The notes beneath the pieces are model-generated. The model was not told the origin of the DNA, made no database searches, and saw nothing but the letters and a program-made list of their open reading frames with translations. A DNA stretch of 46,205 nucleotides from Bacteroidales bacterium M8 (lineage in GTDB: Bacteria; Bacteroidota; Bacteroidia; Bacteroidales; Muribaculaceae), in contig LUJS01000012.1 of NCBI GenBank assembly GCA_001689495.1, positions 1-46,205 on the forward strand. Reading direction: 5' to 3'. The position numbers and the translations under genes are program-made. This document shows, one piece after another, positions 41,008 through 46,205 of the stretch; the first letter of the stretch is position 1, and each line of letters begins with the position of its first letter.

Positions 41008-41978
41008 TGAAACGATTCTCGCCTGTAATCCCCCTGATATACGGGGCAATAATATTCCTGACCGTCCGCATAGCCAACGACATCCCCCGCCACGACAATT
41101 ATCTGGGCAATCCGTGGTGGTTTATCGCCGTCGAGCTGGCCGCAGTGGCCGTCGGGGCTTACGCCGGGTTCTATCTCACGGTGGCATGGCGGCGACATTG
41201 CGCGCGCCGTCGGCCGTCGGCCATCATAGAATACGGCACTGTGGCCGTCATGGCCACCGTCATCTGCGGGCTCGTGACCATGTGTAGCAACGGACTGAGG
41301 CTGTTCCACGAGCCGGGACACTTCACCATCCCGCTGATTGTGACCGCGCTTATCTCGCTGTGGCTCTACCTGTGGCTCAAGTCGGCAGACATGGCGCGGG
41401 CACTCGACGAGGCGCGGGCCGAGAGACTGAAGGCCGAGCTGGCCATGCTCAAGGCCCAGTATCACCCTCATTTCCTCTTCAACATGCTCAACACGATATA
41501 CTTTCTCATCGACCGCGACAACAGCCGCGCCCGCGACGCCGTCGAGAGTCTGGCGTCGCTGCTGAGACATCAGCTGTACTCGAGCGACGGCAAGACCGGT
41601 CTGGACGACGAGATCAAGGCCATCGGCGACTACATAGCCCTGTCGCGGCTCCGTTTCGGCGACAGGATGAAGGTCGAGGTCGACATCACCACCACGGGCG
41701 AGGGGGCGCAGATATACCCGCACCTGCTGATGCCGCTGGTCGAGAACGCCTTCAAGCACTGCGCTCCGCCTTACGGCATCAAGATTGAAATATCACTGAG
41801 AGACGGTCTGCTGACGCTCTGCACGGCCAACAGTTGCACCTCTGCACCCGAGGGCGAGCCGGGCACTGGACTGCGAAATCTGGAGCGGCGCCTCGAGCTG
41901 CTCTATCCGGGACGATACGGGTTCGCCACCCGGCGCGACAAGGGGAGATTCACCACAAGACTCGACATAAGACTATGA
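41007..41978 (+). CDS. LytS-like sensor histidine kinase
   Basis: 323 residues. Four membrane helices (about 8-24, 38-58, 76-95, 108-124) precede a short coiled segment and the His_kinase domain of the LytS type: QYHPHFLFNMLNTIYF with the phospho-acceptor H155, then an ATPase domain with LVENAFKH near residue 248 and a glycine-rich GTGLRNLERRL. There is no large extracellular sensor, so the membrane domain probably senses. It acts with the LytTR regulator immediately downstream (ATGA overlap). The ATG at 41007 is preferred over a GTG one codon earlier. Confidence 0.92.
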   Translation: MKRFSPVIPLIYGAIIFLTVRIANDIPRHDNYLGNPWWFIAVELAAVAVGAYAGFYLTVAWRRHCARRRPSAIIEYGTVAVMATVICGLVTMCSNGLRLFHEPGHFTIPLIVTALISLWLYLWLKSADMARALDEARAERLKAELAMLKAQYHPHFLFNMLNTIYFLIDRDNSRARDAVESLASLLRHQLYSSDGKTGLDDEIKAIGDYIALSRLRFGDRMKVEVDITTTGEGAQIYPHLLMPLVENAFKHCAPPYGIKIEISLRDGLLTLCTANSCTSAPEGEPGTGLRNLERRLELLYPGRYGFATRRDKGRFTTRLDIRL

Positions 41979-42679
41979 AAAACAACAGACCGCTCACCTG
42001 CATAATCGCCGACGACGAGCCGATAGCCCGCGAGGGACTGGCCGAACATGTGGCGCGGACCGAGGGGCTCGAGTGTGCCGCAATGTGCCGCGACGCCGCC
42101 GAGCTGGCAGAGTGCCTGAAAGGGATCCGCCCCGACATCCTCTTTCTGGACATACGAATGCCGGGCATGTCGGGGATTGACTTTCTCAAATCAGGCAGCG
42201 TGCCGGGAGCCGTGGTCATCGTCACTGCATATCCGCAATATGCCCTGCAGGGCTTCGACCTCGATGTGGCCGACTATCTTGTCAAGCCCGTTTCGTTCGC
42301 CCGATTCTCGCGGGCGGTCGCCAAGATCAGAGAGAGTGGCGCAGACTCGGCCTCGATAACCGTCCGAGCCGACAAGACCATCCATCGCCTGCGCGAGAGC
42401 GGGGTGACGATGCTCGAGGCGATGGAAAACTATGTGCGCATACACACCGACACGGAGACCCTGACGGTGCGGGCCACGCTCAAGTCGATACTGGCCCAAC
42501 TCGACGCAGGCAGATTCGTGAGGGTACACAAGTCGTTTGCCGTCAATGCAGGGCGTGTCGCAACCCTCTCGCCCGACAGGCTTATGCTCGACAACGGACA
42601 GGGTTGCCCCGTGTCGAGAAACGGATACAGGGAGCTGGCCCAAATTATGGACCGGCCCCCTGCGGGTAGAAATCAATAA
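41975..42679 (+). CDS. LytTR-family response regulator
   Basis: 234 residues. The receiver domain (1-120) has the acidic pocket in IIADDEP (D13, D14), phospho-acceptor D59 in ILFLDIRMPG, and the lysine in VADYLVKPVSF. The LytTR DNA-binding domain (about 128-225) has MLEAMENYVRIHT, FVRVHKSFAVNAGRV and LDNGQGCPVSRNGY. It is the partner of the kinase just upstream. Targets are unknown; the pair may control the lost beta-barrel gene or other envelope functions. The gene converges on the DXS-like gene with only 5 nt between stop codons. Confidence 0.93.
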   Translation: MKNNRPLTCIIADDEPIAREGLAEHVARTEGLECAAMCRDAAELAECLKGIRPDILFLDIRMPGMSGIDFLKSGSVPGAVVIVTAYPQYALQGFDLDVADYLVKPVSFARFSRAVAKIRESGADSASITVRADKTIHRLRESGVTMLEAMENYVRIHTDTETLTVRATLKSILAQLDAGRFVRVHKSFAVNAGRVATLSPDRLMLDNGQGCPVSRNGYRELAQIMDRPPAGRNQ

Positions 42680-42684
42680 TATTG

Positions 42685-44436
42685 TCAGAGCATTGCGGGG
42701 ATGTCACGGACGAGACTTTCGGCCGTGAGACCGAAGCTCTCCATCACGATCTTGCGGTCATAGTTGTCGAGGAACTCCTTGCGGGCTCCGCGGCAGACCA
42801 CCTTCATGTCGGTATTTCCATAATGGCGCGCCACCTTCTCGCCATATCCGCCGTCTAGTATGCCGTCCTCCATCGTCACGACCAGCCTGTGGTCGGCCAT
42901 CAGGCCGTCGAGCAGTTCGGAGTCAACGCCGTTCAGGAACACGGGATTGACCAGCGTCGCGTCAATGCCCTTGGCCTTGAGCCCCTCGAGGGCGTCATAG
43001 GCTGCATGGAACGTCGACCCGGCGGCGATGATGGCGACATCCTTGCCGCGATGGCAGACCGAGGACCTGAGCTCGGAATAATCGGCGGGAAACTCCTTGC
43101 CGGTCGACCATACCTTCAGCTCGGGCTGGCGTATTGCAACGGGATGGTCGGTCTGTGCGATGGCCCACTTGAGCATGGCCACGTACTCCTCCTTGCATGT
43201 CGGAGCGAGATATATCCAGCCCGGGATGTTGCTGATGAGCGCGATGTCAAACCATCCGAGGTGGGTGGCGTCGGTCATCGAGGCCACTCCGCCATAACAG
43301 ATGTTGAGCACCACGGGCGTGTTGTTGATGGCCACGTCCTGCGACAACTGGTCGTAGGCGCGCTGTATGAACGAGCTGACCACGCCGAACACGGGCCGTG
43401 CGCCCCCCTTGGCCATGCCCGAGGCGAGAGCGACACCCTCCTGCTCGGCAATGCCGACGTCGATGAACTGCCGTCCGGCCTTGCGGCGCCGCTCGGGGGT
43501 GAAGCCCACGGTATCGGGCGTGCCTGCCGAGATGACGACCACACGCTTGTCGGCCTCCATGATCGGGGCGAGGGTGGCATAGAAAATATCGTCCCAAGTC
43601 TCGGCCTCGCTTATCATCAGCGGATCGCCGGTCTCGAGGTCGAACGGGGGCATGAAGTGGAACTGCTCCCTGTCGCGCTCGGCGGGGGCATAGCCCATGC
43701 CTTTCTGCGTATTGACGTGGACCACGACTGGATAGGGCGAATCCTTGACCTCCCTGAATGCCTCGACCAGCGAACGGATGTCGTTGCCGTACTTGACGTA
43801 TCTGTAGCTGTAGCCCAGCGAGCGGAAATAGTTTGGCTCGCCCTCGCCGTTGGTGTTGCGCAGCAGGCGCAGGTCGGCATAGAGGCCGCCGTGATTCTCG
43901 GCTATGGACATCTGGTTGTCGTTGACCACGACGATGAAGTTGCTACCGAGGGTCGAGCCGAAGTCGAGCCCCTCGAACGCCTCGCCGCCGCTAAGCGAGC
44001 CGTCGCCCACCACGGCGATGACGTTCTCGCGTCCGCCGGCAAGGTCGCGGGCCTTGGCCAGGCCTCCGGCCAGACTGACGCCTGTGGACGTGTGGCCTAT
44101 CGTGAAAAGGTCATATTCGCTCTCTGACGGGTTTGTGAACCCGGTGACGTCATCATAGTGGGCGGGGTCCGTAAAGGCCCTCATGCGCCCCGTGAGCATC
44201 TTGTGGACGTATGTCTGGTGCGAGACGTCAAAGACAATCTTGTCCTTGGGGGCGTCAAAGACATAATGCAACGCCACGGTGGCCTCGAGGAATCCGAGAT
44301 TCGGACCCACGTGGCCACCGTGTGCGGCGAGTTTTTGGAGCAGCGCTTTTCTCAGCGACTTGCAGAGTTCGGTCAGTTCGTCGAGCGACATACCCTTGAT
44401 GTCGGCGGGCGAATGTATGGAATTAAGGTCTGTCAT
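42685..44436 (-). CDS. Divergent 1-deoxy-D-xylulose-5-phosphate synthase-like enzyme
   Basis: 583 residues. The thiamine-diphosphate motif GDGSLSGGEAFEGLDF...NDNQMS is at about 144-177, and H42 sits in GGHVGPNLG. The three transketolase-type domains are complete. But the enzyme is shorter than typical DXS (about 620-640): the segment before residue 205 lacks about 30 residues, the normal GPxDGHD is replaced by YRYVKYGND, and the normal AEQHA reads AEQEG. It may still make DXP for isoprenoid and thiamine synthesis, or it may be a second DXS paralogue with a changed substrate. The ATG at 44436 is chosen over a GTG at 44463, since a TATATTTA box lies there. Confidence 0.82.
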   Translation of the reverse strand: MTDLNSIHSPADIKGMSLDELTELCKSLRKALLQKLAAHGGHVGPNLGFLEATVALHYVFDAPKDKIVFDVSHQTYVHKMLTGRMRAFTDPAHYDDVTGFTNPSESEYDLFTIGHTSTGVSLAGGLAKARDLAGGRENVIAVVGDGSLSGGEAFEGLDFGSTLGSNFIVVVNDNQMSIAENHGGLYADLRLLRNTNGEGEPNYFRSLGYSYRYVKYGNDIRSLVEAFREVKDSPYPVVVHVNTQKGMGYAPAERDREQFHFMPPFDLETGDPLMISEAETWDDIFYATLAPIMEADKRVVVISAGTPDTVGFTPERRRKAGRQFIDVGIAEQEGVALASGMAKGGARPVFGVVSSFIQRAYDQLSQDVAINNTPVVLNICYGGVASMTDATHLGWFDIALISNIPGWIYLAPTCKEEYVAMLKWAIAQTDHPVAIRQPELKVWSTGKEFPADYSELRSSVCHRGKDVAIIAAGSTFHAAYDALEGLKAKGIDATLVNPVFLNGVDSELLDGLMADHRLVVTMEDGILDGGYGEKVARHYGNTDMKVVCRGARKEFLDNYDRKIVMESFGLTAESLVRDIPAML

Positions 44437-44487
44437 GTTGGGGGGTTTGTTATGTTTTTTCACTGTAAATATAACAATCCCCTCGTG

Positions 44488-46083
44488 TCATTGTTTTCGC
44501 ACCAGCGTCACGTCGTCTATCTGGCATGCCGCGTCGGCGGCTCCCGAGACGTGGAATCCGACGGTGACCTTGCCGTTCCTGACCCTTACGTTCTCGAGTC
44601 GCAGGGGCATCCACTGCGTGTGGTTGTTGTTGATAGAGGCGCTGAAGGTCTTGCCGCCCGACTCAGCAAACATAGTGATGTCGTCAAATCCGGGCGTGTG
44701 CTTGACCATTGCGGTCATGGTGTAGAGGCCATCGGGAAGGCGCACGTATTTTGTCGAGGCGATCTGCTGCGTCACCTTGCGTTCGAAAGGCACCTTGTCA
44801 GAGAAATAGAGGCTCTTCTCGCCCGAGACGATGCGGCGGTCGGCCATGGTGTTGTCAAAGTTGAGGCGGGGCGAGTCCGGGCCGTCTATGACGACCTTGT
44901 TGCCCTTGATGATCTCGGTGTCCCAGCCCGTGAGCTTGTCCTGACGGGGCTTGACCGACAGGGGTACCGAACGGCGGTCGGCCTCGAAGCTGCCGTTCAT
45001 GACATAGTTGTTGTCGGGGGCCACGCGCCACTCGCCGGTCTTCTCGTTCAGCTCCCACGAGTGGAGCGAGTTGAGTACGGGGATGTCACCGGCAAACGAC
45101 AGGGGCATCCACTGGTTGTAGCCGATGCCGTTGCCCGCGAAGTCGGCCCAGCGGTCGCCGCAATAGAGCACGGTGCTCTTTTTCGAGCCGGGGATGGTAT
45201 AGAAGAATCCGGTCTGCGCTACGTGCGAGTAGTCGTCCTCGCTCCCCTTCATCACCTGCATGTCGTTGACGGGCGTATAGGGGCCATAGATGTCGTCGGC
45301 AGACACATAGTAGGTCAGCGAGCCGTCCCAGCCATAGATGTTCGAGGCTACCATATAATATTTGCCGTTATGCTTGAACATGCAGTTGCCCTCGCGGCTC
45401 TCACCCTTGCAGACCTCCTTGAGGTCGAGCAGGTCGGGACAGCCGTCCTTCATGCCGATGCGCGAGACATACTGTTTGTTGCGCCCCTTGCCATAAGAAT
45501 AGATTAGATAGGATATGCCCGTGTCGGGGTCGGTGAACACTGTCTGGTCGCCGGTGTTGGGGGTGCCGATGCGGTCGGTCATGTCAATCTCGTGGTTCCA
45601 CTCAAACGGACCGTCGGGTGTCTTGGACGTTGCCACCATCACTGCATTGTTGTGCTGGATGAACATGGCATAGAGGTCGGCGTCGGGCAGGTATGCCACG
45701 CCCATGCGGCCTACCCATCCGAGGCCGCCGTGCTCCTTGACCTCCTCCTTGGTCAGTGCCACAACGGCGGGCGACCAGTTGACGAGGTCGTCGGAGGTAT
45801 GCAGGTTGACGCCCTCGAAGTTGCATTTGTCGTATGTGATGGAGGGGTTGGCCATGTATTTGTCGGCCTCCTTGTAGTGGACGCCATACCAATAGTATTT
45901 CTCCTTGCCTGTCTTGGGATCCTTGAAACGGAAGATACCGCCACCCTGACTATATATGGGCGTGCCGTCCGTGGCATACCAGAAAGAATCGTTAGTGATG
46001 CGGTTGAAACCGTCAGCCTTGTCGGCGGCACCGGCTCCCAAAGCCAGCATGAGCGCAGTTGAAACTGTGATGAGTCTGTTCAT
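44488..46083 (-). CDS. GH43-like secreted glycosidase with C-terminal beta-sandwich
   Basis: 531 residues with a signal peptide (1-19). The N-terminal part (about 25-345) has GGGIFRFKDPKTGKEKYYWYG, LHTSDDLVNWSP, VFTDPDTGISYLIYSYG and GNCMFKHNGKYYMVASN, the spacing of a five-bladed beta-propeller typical of GH43 and its relatives that act on galactans or arabinans. The C-terminal 170 residues (about 365-531) look like a carbohydrate-binding beta-sandwich. The precise subfamily and substrate cannot be given. The gene lies between the rRNA terminator and the DXS-like gene and has its own -7 box. Confidence 0.85.
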   Translation of the reverse strand: MNRLITVSTALMLALGAGAADKADGFNRITNDSFWYATDGTPIYSQGGGIFRFKDPKTGKEKYYWYGVHYKEADKYMANPSITYDKCNFEGVNLHTSDDLVNWSPAVVALTKEEVKEHGGLGWVGRMGVAYLPDADLYAMFIQHNNAVMVATSKTPDGPFEWNHEIDMTDRIGTPNTGDQTVFTDPDTGISYLIYSYGKGRNKQYVSRIGMKDGCPDLLDLKEVCKGESREGNCMFKHNGKYYMVASNIYGWDGSLTYYVSADDIYGPYTPVNDMQVMKGSEDDYSHVAQTGFFYTIPGSKKSTVLYCGDRWADFAGNGIGYNQWMPLSFAGDIPVLNSLHSWELNEKTGEWRVAPDNNYVMNGSFEADRRSVPLSVKPRQDKLTGWDTEIIKGNKVVIDGPDSPRLNFDNTMADRRIVSGEKSLYFSDKVPFERKVTQQIASTKYVRLPDGLYTMTAMVKHTPGFDDITMFAESGGKTFSASINNNHTQWMPLRLENVRVRNGKVTVGFHVSGAADAACQIDDVTLVRKQ

Positions 46084-46109
46084 TTAGGTATTGAATGAAG
46101 GTTACAATG

Positions 46110-46117
46110 CAAAGTTA
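46110..46117 (-). promoter_or_regulatory. -7 box of the GH43-like gene
   Basis: Minus-strand TAACTTTG, 26 nt before the start codon. The -33 region coincides with the T-run of the rRNA terminator. Confidence 0.55.
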
Positions 46118-46129
46118 CGAAAAATATCC

Positions 46130-46171
46130 GAAAAAAAATAAGAGCCGGTTCTCGGTTGAGAATCGGCTCTT
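46130..46171 (-). terminator. Terminator of the rRNA operon
   Basis: Read on the minus strand, a long stem with one mismatch (46140-46153 with 46158-46171, loop 4 nt) is followed by a run of eight T. Confidence 0.85.
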
Positions 46172-46180
46172 GGAGGTTAA

Positions 46181-46205
46181 GGGGCGGTTATCTACTTTCC
46201 CACTT
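46181..46205 (-). rRNA. 5S ribosomal RNA, 3' end only
   Basis: The minus strand reads AAGTGGGAAAGTAGAT then AACCGCC, close to the usual 3' end of 5S rRNA (AAGTGGGAGAGTAGGTCGCCGCC). The gene continues off the right edge. The terminator just downstream supports this. Only about 25 nt are visible, so the assignment rests on this short match. Confidence 0.72.

Overview
This is a chromosomal window from a GC-rich member of the Bacteroidales. A Muribaculaceae-like gut or oral bacterium is my inference; the order is better supported. The evidence is: promoters of the Bacteroidetes type (TTTG, then 19-21 bp, then TAnnTTTG) in front of many genes; a SusC/SusD pair; a SusB-type GH97 enzyme; a C10 cysteine peptidase; GldD and GldE homologues; Rex; and a bacterial myo-inositol-phosphate synthase. 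Most of the window is ordinary core and carbohydrate-use chromosome. I see no phage, no integrase, no CRISPR array and no complete insertion sequence.

Layout. 1-474 is a gene-free repeat region with a long inverted repeat. 475-6784 (minus) holds an M16 zinc peptidase, a secreted PL1 pectate lyase with a small secreted partner, and MscL. GAPDH follows on the plus strand (7110-8117) with its own promoter and terminator. 8257-15613 (minus) holds an HD-domain protein, a GH97 / C10 peptidase / lipoprotein operon, and inositol-3-phosphate synthase behind a long structured leader. 15897-19829 (minus) is an envelope operon: type III pantothenate kinase, an outer-membrane protein, an LptC-like lipoprotein and a CNNM/CBS transporter. 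19906-20576 (minus) is an FtsB/DivIC-like protein plus a small membrane protein, divergent from shikimate kinase, an alanine-dehydrogenase-like protein and RNase HI (20754-23156, plus).

23174-25621 (minus) is gldE-gldD-phosphopantetheinyl transferase, and 25699-26873 (minus) is rex with a degenerate FAH-like protein. gltX and argC overlap on the plus strand (26986-29492). An orphan SusC/SusD pair (29772-34733) is followed by a tightly packed operon: WecG/TagA glycosyltransferase, DUF3737, MalY/PatB C-S lyase, MATE exporter, DUF488. 39383-41006 is an eroded region with two families of short hairpin repeats, one unrecognised ORF and the remnant of an outer-membrane beta-barrel gene. A LytS/LytTR two-component pair follows (41007-42679). 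A divergent DXS-like enzyme and a GH43-like glycosidase are on the minus strand. The right edge enters the 3' end of a 5S rRNA gene, so an rRNA operon lies just outside.

The best candidates for something new are small: a CTAG-rich dispersed repeat family, a structured leader before the inositol synthase, several nearly leaderless genes, three enzyme homologues that have lost key residues (alanine dehydrogenase-like, FAH-like, DXS-like), and the overlapping DUF3737 / C-S lyase / MATE operon. I did not find a clear new defence or mobile system.
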